A DNA stretch of 41,721 bases. Source: Gammaproteobacteria bacterium. GTDB lineage: Bacteria > Pseudomonadota > Gammaproteobacteria > Xanthomonadales > SZUA-36. Location: NCBI GenBank assembly GCA_024279945.1, contig JAJRRA010000061.1, forward strand, positions 1 through 41,721, written 5' to 3'. Below are positions 8,279-17,230 of this stretch, piece by piece. Position 1 is the first letter of the stretch. Each line of letters begins with the position of its first letter. Position numbers and translations under genes: made by a program. Below the pieces are notes generated by a model. The model was given only the letters and a program-made list of their open reading frames with translations, was not told the origin of the DNA and did not search any database.

Positions 8279-9157
8279 ATGATCGTTTCGCTGGCCAAAT
8301 TCGTTCTCTGGCTGTTGAGCCTGATGCCGGCAGGTATGCCCTATTGGCTGGCGGAAAGAAGTGCCGGCTTGTGGATGGTCCTGTCACCAACGAAACGACA
8401 TACCGCTGAGCGTAATTTACAGCGGTGCTATCCGGATATGGGGGATGAAGAACGTGCCCGGCTGGTGCGGGACAGCTTTCATCATTATCTTTGTTCCATT
8501 CTGGAAACAGGTCACAACTGGTACTGGCCGCTGGAGCGCCTGCAGGCCCGGTGCGATGGCATCGTGGGTGAAGAACTGCTGCGTGAAGGCCTGGAGAGCG
8601 GTCGGGGTCTGGTCGCTTTGGCACCGCATTTTGGTGCCTGGGAATATCTGGGGGTGTACCTGCAACGATTTTCGGGTATTGCTATCCTCTACAAGCCACC
8701 CGCCAGTCCCAGGCTGGAAAAAGCTTTACTCGAGAGAAGGCGCCGCGGTGGTGCAAACCTGATTCCCGCAACTGCCGCCGGCCTGCGCCAACTCTATGCT
8801 CATATCAGGTCAGGCAAGGGGGCGGGTATACTGCCCGATCAGCAACCATCCGGCGGACGGGGAAGGTTTGTCCCGTTCTTTGGTATTCAGGCACTGACCG
8901 GCGTCCTCGCCCCGCGTCTGGTTCAGCGCACCGGATGCGTGGTGTTGTCGACCGTATGTGAAAGGCTGCCGGGCGGGCGTTACCGGGTGCACTTCATGCC
9001 TGCTGATGAAGAGATTCATTCCAGAGATCTGTTGACGGCCCTGACTGCAGTGAACCGTGGTGTGGAACGCTGTATCGCCATCGACCCGGCGCAGTACCTG
9101 TGGAGTTACAAGCGCTTCAAGGCCCGCCCGGAGGGTGAGCCGCCATTTTATGACTGA
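8279..9157 (+). CDS. LpxL/HtrB-family lipid A biosynthesis acyltransferase
   Basis: This is an inner-membrane acyltransferase of the LpxL/LpxM/HtrB family with 292 residues. It has an N-terminal hydrophobic anchor (about 1-25), the catalytic HX4E motif HFGAWE (His117, Glu122) and the later block ILPDQQPSGGRGRFVPFFG. The family adds secondary acyl chains to Kdo2-lipid A or related lipids; which position is acylated cannot be told. The ATG at 8279 is preceded by AAGGAG at a good distance, so an upstream in-frame GTG at 8243 is rejected. The phytase-like gene starts about 10 nt after its stop and may be co-expressed. Confidence 0.85.
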   Translation: MIVSLAKFVLWLLSLMPAGMPYWLAERSAGLWMVLSPTKRHTAERNLQRCYPDMGDEERARLVRDSFHHYLCSILETGHNWYWPLERLQARCDGIVGEELLREGLESGRGLVALAPHFGAWEYLGVYLQRFSGIAILYKPPASPRLEKALLERRRRGGANLIPATAAGLRQLYAHIRSGKGAGILPDQQPSGGRGRFVPFFGIQALTGVLAPRLVQRTGCVVLSTVCERLPGGRYRVHFMPADEEIHSRDLLTALTAVNRGVERCIAIDPAQYLWSYKRFKARPEGEPPFYD

Positions 9158-9167
9158 TGGATATGCT

Positions 9168-10454
9168 ATGCGGATTAAAATACTGAAGGGTTATCGGCCC
9201 CTTGCCTGCGTCGCCCTTCTTTTCTTCCTGCTCTGTATGCCGGCCCTGGCAGATCAGGAGCCGGATGTAACCCTGGGTGTCACCTTAAGGGGTATCGCCT
9301 ATTTGCCCGCCGACAGCTTCACTTCCGGGCCGGTTTCCGGTCAATTTATCAATGCCGCCAATGGAAGAACCGTACCCTTTCGTCGCGGCCAGCCGGTTCA
9401 GGGATTTTCTGCGCTGCTGGATAATGGTGACGGAAGCTTCCTGGCGCTGGTGGACAACGGTTTTGGGACGCGGGACAATTCTGCCGATTTCCTGCTGCGG
9501 GTTTACCGGATTCGGCCACAATTCAGGACGGCTGCAGGAGGCGCCGGAACCCTGCTGATCGAGTCTTTTTTTACGCTGCACGATCCGGACCATCAGCTAC
9601 CCTTTCCGGTCACCGCTGACTACGAATTTTATCCCGTTGGCGAAAAGAATATACCGGTGGATCCACGTATCAGGACGGGCCGCCTGCTGACGGGTTCGGA
9701 TTTTGATCCCGAGTCTTTTCAACGTTTGCCGGATGGCAGTCTCTGGTTTGGTGATGAGTTTGGCCCCTGGTTGTTGCACACCGATGACACCGGCCGGGTG
9801 CTGGAACCCCCTGTTTCACTGCCCGGAATAATGGGCCCGGATCATCCCGGCCTGGAAAATGGTGAGGCACGGGTGGCACGCAGTGGTGGCTTTGAGGGTA
9901 TGGCGATTGGTCCGGATAATGCAATCTTGTACCCCATGTTGGAAAAACCCCTCGTAGGTGGCGGCCGCAAGCTGGCGATTTTTGCCTTCGACCCGGCGTC
10001 CCGCAGATTTCTTCAGGATGCGCCTGACAAGCCCTGGCTCGATTACCCGCTGGATGAGGGGTCGACCTCCATAGGAGCTTTGACCGCCTATGGAAAATCC
10101 GGCTTTCTGGTCATTGAACGGGATTCGCGTGAAGGCCCCGCCGCACTGATCAAGCGAATCTACCGGATTGATTCTGCTCAGAGGGACGATCTGGGCCTGT
10201 TGTGCAAAAAACAGGTGGTGAATCTGCTGAATATCTCTGACCCGGCCCGTCTCGGTGGCGAGACGGCTGCCGTTTTCTCTTTTCCGTTCTGGACCACAGA
10301 AAGCCTTGTTGTGATTGATGAAAAGACCATCATTGTGCTGAATGATAACAACTACCCGTTTGGCCGGGGCCGGCAGGCGGATGAGGGGGAACCCGATGGT
10401 TCGGAAATGATCCTCCTGCATGTTCCCGGCTTGAGACCGCCTGCTTGCGGGTGA
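9168..10454 (+). CDS. Secreted esterase-like/phytase-like beta-propeller protein
   Basis: This 428-residue protein begins with a signal peptide (VALLFFLLCMPALA, cleavage near residue 26) followed by an esterase-like activity of phytase domain. Visible blocks are GFSALLDNGDGSFLALVDNGFGTRDNS, TGSDFDPESFQRLPDGSLWFGDEFGPWLLH and GFEGMAIGPDNAILYPMLEKPL, repeated acidic beta-strand edges typical of the family. Activity is presumed phosphoesterase-like and periplasmic or extracellular, but no substrate is established for most members. The ATG at 9168 gives the best signal peptide; an ATG at 9150 overlapping the acyltransferase stop is an alternative. It is convergent with trkH. Confidence 0.75.
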   Translation: MRIKILKGYRPLACVALLFFLLCMPALADQEPDVTLGVTLRGIAYLPADSFTSGPVSGQFINAANGRTVPFRRGQPVQGFSALLDNGDGSFLALVDNGFGTRDNSADFLLRVYRIRPQFRTAAGGAGTLLIESFFTLHDPDHQLPFPVTADYEFYPVGEKNIPVDPRIRTGRLLTGSDFDPESFQRLPDGSLWFGDEFGPWLLHTDDTGRVLEPPVSLPGIMGPDHPGLENGEARVARSGGFEGMAIGPDNAILYPMLEKPLVGGGRKLAIFAFDPASRRFLQDAPDKPWLDYPLDEGSTSIGALTAYGKSGFLVIERDSREGPAALIKRIYRIDSAQRDDLGLLCKKQVVNLLNISDPARLGGETAAVFSFPFWTTESLVVIDEKTIIVLNDNNYPFGRGRQADEGEPDGSEMILLHVPGLRPPACG

Positions 10455-10464
10455 GCTATTGCAA

Positions 10465-10487
10465 AACCTGTCGCCCGCGAGCAGGTT
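10465..10487 (-). terminator. Candidate intrinsic terminator after trkH
   Basis: AACCTG and CAGGTT arms enclose a short inner TCG/CGA stem. Read on the minus strand, about 30 nt after the trkH stop, the hairpin runs into TTTTGC, a weak U-tract. No comparable U-tract exists on the plus strand. Confidence 0.4.
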
Positions 10488-10518
10488 CCTGTACCCGTGC
10501 TCTTGGGCAGCGTGGGTT

Positions 10519-11970
10519 TCAATCGCGCCAGAAGGCAGGGGTGAGTATCACCAGCAGGGTGTAGATTTCCAGCCGTCCCAGCAGCATGGCAATACTCAGG
10601 ATGACCTTTGCCATATCATTCAGATCGGCATAGTGGGGGCCAGCCTGACCCAGTGCGGGCCCGAGGTTCGTCATGCAGGCGGCAACTGCTGAATATGCGG
10701 TTTCGGCCGGCAGGCCCGTGGCTGCCAGTAGCATGGTCATGACGACGAAACTCGCAATATAAAGAAAGAAAAATCCCCACACGGCGCTGATCACCGTGTC
10801 GGTAGTTTTCAGTCCGCCGATTTTTACCGGAATGACGGCATGGGGGTGAATCAGACGCAGGAATTCGCGGATGGATTGCCGGTACAGCAGGATAATCCGG
10901 TAGACTTTCATGCCTCCCGAAGTGCTGCCGGCACAGCCACCGATAAATGCGATACAGATCAGCAGGACGGGTAAAAACCCGGGCCAGGTATGGAAGTCTG
11001 CAGTGGTGAAGCCCGTTGTCGTCATCGCTGATATGACCTGGAAGCCGCCGTAACGGAACGAAGATGCGAGGGAATCGTAGTAGCCGGTGAAATAGAGGCC
11101 AAAGGTGGCCAGAATGACAAAAGCCAGTAACAATGACAGGTAAACCTTAAGTTCCGGATCCAGGATGTAGGGCTGCGCGCTGGCTCGGCGCCAGGCAGTG
11201 AAATGCAGTGAAAAATTGACCCCCGAGATGATCATGAAAACGACAGCCACCATTTCCAGTGTTGGGCTGTCAAAGTACGCCAGGCTGTCATCATGGGTAG
11301 AAAATCCGCCGATCGCTACGGTGCTGAAAGCATGGCCCACCGCATCAAAAAGTTTCATTCCACCCAGCCAGTAGGCAAATATGCACATTACCGTGATGCC
11401 AAAGTAAATCATCCACAGTGCTTTGGCCGTTTCGGTAATACGCGGTGTGAGTTTGTGGTCTTTCATCGGCCCGGGTGTTTCCGCCCGGTACATCTGCATG
11501 CCGCCAATCCGCAACATGGGCAGGATGGCCACGGCCAGTACAATAATGCCCATGCCGCCCAGCCACTGTAACTGTTGGCGATAGTACAGTATGGCCCGGG
11601 GCAGGGAGTCGATGTTGGTGATGATGGTTGCGCCGGTGGTGGTGAAGCCCGACATGGATTCAAACACCGCATCGACATAGCTGAGTTCAGGCGAAATCAG
11701 CAGAACAAACGGCAGGGCTCCTACCAGCACCAGCGCCACCCAGGAAGTGACGACTATGAGGAAACCATCGCGCAGGCGAAGGTCTTGCGTCGCCTGCCGG
11801 ACCGGCAGAAAAATGACCGCTCCCACCAGCAGCAAAATGCCGGCACTGAGCAGGAACAGGTTTGTCGTACCGTCCTCGTACCAGAGGGAAACCAGCACAG
11901 GGGGTAACATCATCAGGCTGGAACCTGCGATCAGGAATCCTACAACCCTCTGGACGGCAGCCAATCTCAT
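10519..11970 (-). CDS. trkH: Trk potassium uptake system membrane subunit TrkH
   Basis: This inner-membrane K+ channel subunit has 483 residues and four repeated membrane-pore-membrane units. The four selectivity-filter regions are visible as TTTGAT (110-115), the VAIGGFSTHDDS block, TTTGFTTADF and TNLGPALGQ. It works with the cytosolic regulatory subunit TrkA, encoded 26 nt upstream. It is the last gene of a long minus-strand operon that begins at def. A candidate terminator follows. Confidence 0.95.
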   Translation of the reverse strand: MRLAAVQRVVGFLIAGSSLMMLPPVLVSLWYEDGTTNLFLLSAGILLLVGAVIFLPVRQATQDLRLRDGFLIVVTSWVALVLVGALPFVLLISPELSYVDAVFESMSGFTTTGATIITNIDSLPRAILYYRQQLQWLGGMGIIVLAVAILPMLRIGGMQMYRAETPGPMKDHKLTPRITETAKALWMIYFGITVMCIFAYWLGGMKLFDAVGHAFSTVAIGGFSTHDDSLAYFDSPTLEMVAVVFMIISGVNFSLHFTAWRRASAQPYILDPELKVYLSLLLAFVILATFGLYFTGYYDSLASSFRYGGFQVISAMTTTGFTTADFHTWPGFLPVLLICIAFIGGCAGSTSGGMKVYRIILLYRQSIREFLRLIHPHAVIPVKIGGLKTTDTVISAVWGFFFLYIASFVVMTMLLAATGLPAETAYSAVAACMTNLGPALGQAGPHYADLNDMAKVILSIAMLLGRLEIYTLLVILTPAFWRD

Positions 11971-11996
11971 CAGATCACTTTACTTATTACATCAGG

Positions 11997-13373
11997 TCAG
12001 ACAAAAAGTGCACTGACCTGGAAAAGTTGTTCCACGGCGGCAATCTGACGCTTGTCAGGCACGAACAGGATGACGTGATCGTGTTCTCTGATCACCGTAT
12101 CGTGGTGCGCGATGATGACTTCATCCCCTCTGACAATAGCCGGTATGGTCGTGCCTGTGGGAAGGTCGATTTCCTCTATCGCCCGCCCAACGACTTTCGA
12201 ACTCCGTTTGTCGCCCAGGGCAATTGCTTCAATGGCTTCTGCGGCCCCCCGTCTGAGGGAGTGGACACGGACCATGTTACCCCGCCGGATATGGGTTAAC
12301 AGGGCGCCGATGGTCACTTGTTGCGGTGAAACGGCGATATCAATGGTGCCGGCTTCAATCAGGTCAACGTAGGCGGCCCGGTTGACCAGGGCAATAGCGG
12401 TTTTTGCTCCCATTTGTTTGGCCAGCATGGAGGACAGGATATTGGCCTCGTCGTCGTTGGTCAGAGCGCAAAAGATATCCGTCGTGTCAATGGCTTCTTC
12501 ACGCAGCAAATCAACATCGGCGCAATCGCCGACCAGTACGATGGCTTTCTCCAGGTTTTCCGCGATGGCTTCGGCCCGGTCGAAATCCTGCTCAATGATT
12601 TTTACATGGTGCCTGCGTTCCAGGCGTTGGGCCAGGTTGCTGCCGATATTTCCTCCGCCCGCCAGGATGATTCTGCGGGCTGGATTACCGAGAGGACGCA
12701 GTTCTTTCATCATGGTGCGGATGTTGCGCTGGGCCGCCAGGAAAAAGACCGTATCATTTTCCTCGATAACGGTATTTCCGTCCGGGATGATGGTTGTGTC
12801 CTGCCGGTAGATGGCGGCGATGCGTGCATCTGCGTCTGCCGGCATGTGTTCACGCAGGGTTTGCAGGCGGTGTCCCACCAGCGGGCTGCCGGCGTAAGCC
12901 TGGGTTGCCACCAGTTGGGCGCGCCCATCGGCAAAATCCAGCACCTGCAGGGCGCCACGGTACTCAATCAAGCGGGCGATGTGTTCGGTTACCAGCCCTT
13001 CCGGGCTGATCAATACGTCAACCGGGCAATGTTCACGGTCGAATAGTTCGGGATTCTCGGTGTAGTCCGAAGAACGGACCCGGGCGATTCGGGTCGGCGT
13101 GTTGTACAGTGTGTAGGCAACCTGACAGGCCATCATGTTGACCTCATCGCTGTTGGTCAGTGCAATGATGAGGTCGGCGTCCTCAATACCCGCCCGGACC
13201 AGTACCTTGGGATGAGAGGCATGACCAATCACACCGCGAATATCCAGGCGGTCCTGCAGAACTTTCAAACTGGAAGGGTCCGTATCGACAACCGTGATGT
13301 CGTTTTCCTCGTTCGAGAGGCTGTGGGCGACTGTTGAGCCAACCTGGCCAGCGCCCAGCACGACAATTTTCAT
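11997..13373 (-). CDS. trkA: Trk potassium uptake regulatory subunit TrkA
   Basis: This peripheral cytosolic subunit gates TrkH in response to nucleotides. The 458 residues contain two RCK-type halves. Each has a Rossmann nucleotide site, GAGQVGSTVA at about 7-16 and GGGNIGSNLAQ in the second half, and each is followed by a TrkA-C domain, as in E. coli TrkA. The ATG at 13373 overlaps the NtrX-like gene stop by 4 nt (ATGA), suggesting translational coupling. Confidence 0.95.
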   Translation of the reverse strand: MKIVVLGAGQVGSTVAHSLSNEENDITVVDTDPSSLKVLQDRLDIRGVIGHASHPKVLVRAGIEDADLIIALTNSDEVNMMACQVAYTLYNTPTRIARVRSSDYTENPELFDREHCPVDVLISPEGLVTEHIARLIEYRGALQVLDFADGRAQLVATQAYAGSPLVGHRLQTLREHMPADADARIAAIYRQDTTIIPDGNTVIEENDTVFFLAAQRNIRTMMKELRPLGNPARRIILAGGGNIGSNLAQRLERRHHVKIIEQDFDRAEAIAENLEKAIVLVGDCADVDLLREEAIDTTDIFCALTNDDEANILSSMLAKQMGAKTAIALVNRAAYVDLIEAGTIDIAVSPQQVTIGALLTHIRRGNMVRVHSLRRGAAEAIEAIALGDKRSSKVVGRAIEEIDLPTGTTIPAIVRGDEVIIAHHDTVIREHDHVILFVPDKRQIAAVEQLFQVSALFV

Positions 13374-14752
13374 GTGTTTTTCTCCTTTCTGGCGGCCGTT
13401 TTGGGATCAATACCCAGAGCTCGCAGTTTTCGGTACAGATGCGTGCGTTCCATGCCAACGACCTCGGCCAATTTCCCCACGCTGCCGCCCGTTTCGCGCA
13501 ACTTGAACGCGAGGTATTCACGTTCAAACTGCTCGCGGGCCTCGCGCAGGGGAAGGTTAAAGAATTTCGGATGCTGTGGGCCGGCGGCGGCTGAACTACA
13601 GGGGTTCTCACGCAGCGCATTTTCCACATCATCAACCGTGACTTCGCCTTCTCCGCCCAGGATCAGCAGACGTCTGACGAGGTTGCCCAGTTCGCGAAGA
13701 TTACCGGGCCAGCTGTGGTTGCGGAGCCGGTTCTGGGCTGACACTGAAAAAGGACGATAGGGCAGGTTCTCGTGATTGGGAAACCATTCGGCAAAGAAGC
13801 GAACCAGTTCCGGGATGTCATCTTTTCGTTCGCGCAGCGGCGGCAGTTGCATTGGAAGCACATTCAGCTTGTAATACAGTTGCTGCAGCACGGAGTCTTG
13901 CTGCGACCGGTCGATCAGGTCGGTGCTGCCACTGGCTATTACCCGACAATCCGAGGGTAGCTTGTTATTGCCTCCCTCGTGTAAATAGTGATCCGATTCC
14001 AATACCTGGTTGATGACCTTCATCGAATCGGCCGGAATGTCCTGCAGTTCCGGAATGAACAGGCTGCACTCGCGAATCCGTTCCGTCGCGCTCTGATCGT
14101 CCGACTGGCCGGCTTCCTTGCCTCGCATGAGTGCACGAAGCGTCTCAGTATTGACATCACAGGGGTCCAGGATAACAAATTCACCGCTACGGTTGCTGCG
14201 CTTATGGATGAAACGTGCCAGAGTTTCGCGGCCGCTACCCGGCTCGCCGGTAATGAGTACGGGTGAATCATGCTGGGCCGCCTGCTCTGCCTTTTTCCGC
14301 AGTACTTGCATCAGCGCGCTGCTGCCGATCGGTTCACTGACCACTGGCGGGGTGGTGCGACTGGCCGGTTTTTCGGGGAGCTGACGGGATTCAAGCGCCT
14401 GGCTGACAACGGACAGTAACCTGGCCAGGGAAACGGGTTTCTGGATGAAGTCCTGTGCTCCAAGGCGCGTGGCCTCAACCGCAGTTTCAACGGTGCCGTG
14501 ACCGGACATGATGACCACCGGACAATCCGGCTCGCCTCCTGCGGACCACTCTTTGAGGAGTGTGATTCCATCGACATCAGGCATCCAGATATCGAGCAGC
14601 ACGAGATCCGGAGTTTTGCGGGCAAAGGCCGTCCGTGCTGCCGCTCCATCTTCGGCCACCATGACCTGGTAACCCTCATCCTCCAGAATCTCACTCACGA
14701 GTTCCCGGATATCCGGCTCATCATCAACGACTAATATGTTAGCTTGTTCCAT
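13370..14752 (-). CDS. NtrX-like response regulator with degenerate AAA+ domain
   Basis: The 460 residues form a receiver domain, an AAA+ domain and a Fis-type helix-turn-helix. The receiver has DDE at 10-12, phospho-acceptor Asp54 in LLDIWMPD and Lys105. The AAA+ domain is eroded: Walker A reads GEPGSGRE (169-176, catalytic Lys replaced by Arg). The GAFTGA sigma-54 loop is absent, with MRGKEAGQSDDQ where it should be (209-220). Walker B reads LFIPEL (231-236, Asp replaced by Pro). The later LPPLRER and WPGNLREL blocks and the DNA-binding motif VVGMERTHLYRKLRALG are intact. It therefore probably acts as a phosphorylation-switched DNA-binding regulator without sigma-54 activation. Its partner is the kinase just upstream; trkA overlaps its stop. 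Confidence 0.88.
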   Translation of the reverse strand: MEQANILVVDDEPDIRELVSEILEDEGYQVMVAEDGAAARTAFARKTPDLVLLDIWMPDVDGITLLKEWSAGGEPDCPVVIMSGHGTVETAVEATRLGAQDFIQKPVSLARLLSVVSQALESRQLPEKPASRTTPPVVSEPIGSSALMQVLRKKAEQAAQHDSPVLITGEPGSGRETLARFIHKRSNRSGEFVILDPCDVNTETLRALMRGKEAGQSDDQSATERIRECSLFIPELQDIPADSMKVINQVLESDHYLHEGGNNKLPSDCRVIASGSTDLIDRSQQDSVLQQLYYKLNVLPMQLPPLRERKDDIPELVRFFAEWFPNHENLPYRPFSVSAQNRLRNHSWPGNLRELGNLVRRLLILGGEGEVTVDDVENALRENPCSSAAAGPQHPKFFNLPLREAREQFEREYLAFKLRETGGSVGKLAEVVGMERTHLYRKLRALGIDPKTAARKEKNT

Positions 14753-14840
14753 CGATAATTCTTATATCTGTTGTATCGACGCAACATGCTACTCCAATAA
14801 AATCGGCCTGCCTACTCCTAAAGCCGGTGCCTGTAAAGCC

Positions 14841-14982
14841 GGGGTCGGGTTCAGGGAACCTGACCCCTTTCGAACGGGCGGAGCGGGTTCCGCAATTGAC
14901 GCGGTTTGTAAGAATGGGCGTCAAACCAGCCTGACACCGCTTCGCGCTCCGAACAGGGGTCAGGTTCCCTGAACCTGACCCC
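14841..14982. repeat. Inverted pair of 27-bp palindromic (REP/BIME-like) units
   Basis: The two units, 14841-14867 and 14956-14982, are each palindromes with GGGGTCAGGTTC/GAACCTGACCCC arms and 3-nt loops (AGG on the left, CCT on the right). The right one is perfect; the left has one G for A in its first arm. The loops are reverse complements, so the units face each other and form 20-bp terminal inverted repeats around an 88-bp core. The layout resembles bacterial REP doublets mobilised by REP-associated tyrosine transposases. The right unit contains the stop codon of the kinase gene. Confidence 0.85.
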
Positions 14983-17230
14983 TGCTGCGACCCCGGAGAG
15001 GGTCGTTGAGCGGAAAATAGATGCTGACCCGCGCACCGCCGCCGGCCGGGTTGGACAGGGAAATTCTGCCGTTGTGTTCGCTGACAATTTTGCGGCAGAT
15101 GGCCAGCCCCAGGCCGCTACCGCCGGGTTTGTTGGTGACGTACGGTTCGAACGGATTGTCGAGGACCATCTGCGGGAAGCCGGGCCCGTCATCCAACACT
15201 TCAAGCAGCAGTTGTGTCCGGTGATCATCACGGGTCATGCTGGTTTTTATCTGGATTGAAACCGGAGCACCTTTGCCGGCTTCTTTTGCATTTCTGAACA
15301 GGTTATGCAGCATTTGCCGCAGGCGGCCGCTGTCGGCGGCGAGTCCGTCCGGTCCCGGGCACAATTGCAGCGAGAATTTTATTTGTGACTCTCCCTGCTG
15401 ATACAGAGCAACCACTTCGCTGATCAGTTCATCCAGCCTGACTGCGCTGCGGCTAAGCACCGGTTCGCTGGCATAATCGCCAAAAGCGTCAACCAGGGTC
15501 CGCAGAGCTTCGACCTGGCTGACGATCGTGTTTGAGGCGCGCTCCAGTAATTCGCTGTCGTCGGGCTCCAATTTATCGCTCAATTTCATGCGTAGCCGTT
15601 CGGCGGCAAGGCGGATCGGTGTCAGGGGGTTCTTAACTTCGTGTGCGAGCCGGCGTGCGACCTCAGACCAGGCCGCCTCCCGCTGGGCCTGGTTGAGAAC
15701 GGTCACATCGTCGAATACAACGACCTGGCCATGAGCGCTGACTTCTCCAGCCACGGTGATATTGGGCAACTGAGAACCCCGCATCAGCAGCACCAGGGGT
15801 GCGTCCGGTCTTTCCATGCGAATTTCCTGTTGCCACTCCGTTTTTCCGCGGGCAATCTGGTGTTTGATCGCGGCGACAAATGGATCAAGGAAAGGCGCGA
15901 TACCGGAAAGGCTTTCCAGGGGCCGTGCTACCTGTCGACCTTCTGCAATTGCAGCACCGAAATTCTCCGGCAATCCCAGAATCTCCCGGCATGCGGCATT
16001 GGCGGTGATGATGATTCCTTCATCGTTCAGTGTGAGGACACCGGATGACAGGTTGCCCAGTACGGTTTCGAGGTATTCACCCTGGGCCTGTTGTTCAGCC
16101 CGGCTCTCTTCCGCAGATTGGCTGGCTGCTTTCAGTGCCTGGGTCATGTCGTTGAATGAGCTGACCAGAAAACCAATCTCATCCTTGTCGCTGGCTTCAA
16201 CTTCACGGCCAAAATCCCCGGTAGCAACCTGCCGGGTCGCCGTCGACAGTCGCGACAGCGGCGACACCATACGGCGCGCAGCGGTCAATGCGGCCAGGAT
16301 AGCCAGCAGGATGGTGAGCAACAGCACCAGTGACAGGATCAGTAAAAAGCTCTGCTTCAGGGAGCTGCGCAGGTAACTGACATTCTGGTAGCGGTAGTAC
16401 TCCCGCTCGATGGACTCAGCCAGTGAAGTGATGTCGTTCGGCAGGGGATAAATGGCCTGCAGGATGCGGGCGGATGACCCCGGATAAGCTGCCGGCATCA
16501 GCTGGATTACACGTATTTGAAGCCCGCCGTCGATGGTCGGTTCAGCCGCCGCATATTCGCCTCTTTCACTGGTTTGCAGCAAGGCAAAGTCACCGGGGCG
16601 TTCCGGCAGGTCGGTCAGGGCATTGATATTGGCGGTCGCAATCAGAGTGCCGCTGGTTTCCATTACGGACAATTCCGTGGGGCCTGAGGCTCTTACCCGG
16701 CTGAGCAGTTCCCGCCGTAACGTTTCTTCGTTTTCGGGTAAAGAACTCAGGTCAGTGGAGATCTCACGAAGCTGGTTTCTGACCTCCAGCGTGCGCGTGT
16801 CGAGAAATTCCTGACCAAGCTGGAGCGAGTCGGCTAGTGCGGATTCCACCTGGACATCAAACCAACTGTCAATGGTGCTGGTAAGGAACCAGGCAGAGAA
16901 AAAATACACGATCAGCGCGGGCGGCAAGGACAACATCAGGAAATTTCTGACCCAACGGGCGGCCAGGCGGGCACCGGGTTCCTCTGCACGAACCCGGCGC
17001 AACAGGGTGATTAAACGGTGGGCAATAGTCCATAAAAGAACGGTCAGGGCCAGCGCGGTTGCGATCAGAACCCAGACATAATTGTGGTCGAGAAAAGAAA
17101 CCCTGGCGCCCGGGGAATTCTGCTGAACATCGCTGATCAAAAACAGGGCAAGCAGCAAAATCAGCAAAATCGCCACCAGAGGCAGCAAGCGCTTCTGGCG
17201 TCTGTTCCACTTGTCAGCCGCCATTTTCAT
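14960..17230 (-). CDS. NtrY-like membrane sensor histidine kinase
   Basis: This 756-residue kinase begins with membrane helices around 15-35, 50-70 and 90-115. A periplasmic sensory part follows, then a further helix (LILSLVLLLTILLAILAAL) leading to a HAMP domain (RRMVSPLSRLSTATRQVATGDF). The remainder is a PAS domain (LETVLGNLSSGVLTLNDEGIIITAN), the H-box LAHEVKNPLTPIRL with His530, the N-box MLHNLFRNAKEAG, the G1 box LDDGPGFPQ and the G2 box GGSGLGLAICRKIV. It should phosphorylate the NtrX-like regulator downstream. The last residues, RSRGQVQGT, and the TGA lie in or next to the palindromic repeat, so the natural C-terminus has probably been replaced. The start overlaps the DUF4390 stop by 17 nt; ATG 17224 is an alternative. 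Confidence 0.9.
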   Translation of the reverse strand: MKMAADKWNRRQKRLLPLVAILLILLLALFLISDVQQNSPGARVSFLDHNYVWVLIATALALTVLLWTIAHRLITLLRRVRAEEPGARLAARWVRNFLMLSLPPALIVYFFSAWFLTSTIDSWFDVQVESALADSLQLGQEFLDTRTLEVRNQLREISTDLSSLPENEETLRRELLSRVRASGPTELSVMETSGTLIATANINALTDLPERPGDFALLQTSERGEYAAAEPTIDGGLQIRVIQLMPAAYPGSSARILQAIYPLPNDITSLAESIEREYYRYQNVSYLRSSLKQSFLLILSLVLLLTILLAILAALTAARRMVSPLSRLSTATRQVATGDFGREVEASDKDEIGFLVSSFNDMTQALKAASQSAEESRAEQQAQGEYLETVLGNLSSGVLTLNDEGIIITANAACREILGLPENFGAAIAEGRQVARPLESLSGIAPFLDPFVAAIKHQIARGKTEWQQEIRMERPDAPLVLLMRGSQLPNITVAGEVSAHGQVVVFDDVTVLNQAQREAAWSEVARRLAHEVKNPLTPIRLAAERLRMKLSDKLEPDDSELLERASNTIVSQVEALRTLVDAFGDYASEPVLSRSAVRLDELISEVVALYQQGESQIKFSLQLCPGPDGLAADSGRLRQMLHNLFRNAKEAGKGAPVSIQIKTSMTRDDHRTQLLLEVLDDGPGFPQMVLDNPFEPYVTNKPGGSGLGLAICRKIVSEHNGRISLSNPAGGGARVSIYFPLNDPLRGRSRGQVQGT

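Noticed and set aside
9816-10421. 201-codon minus-strand open frame within the phytase-like gene
   Set aside because: It has no recognisable domain or ribosome binding site and is fully contained in the plus-strand gene.
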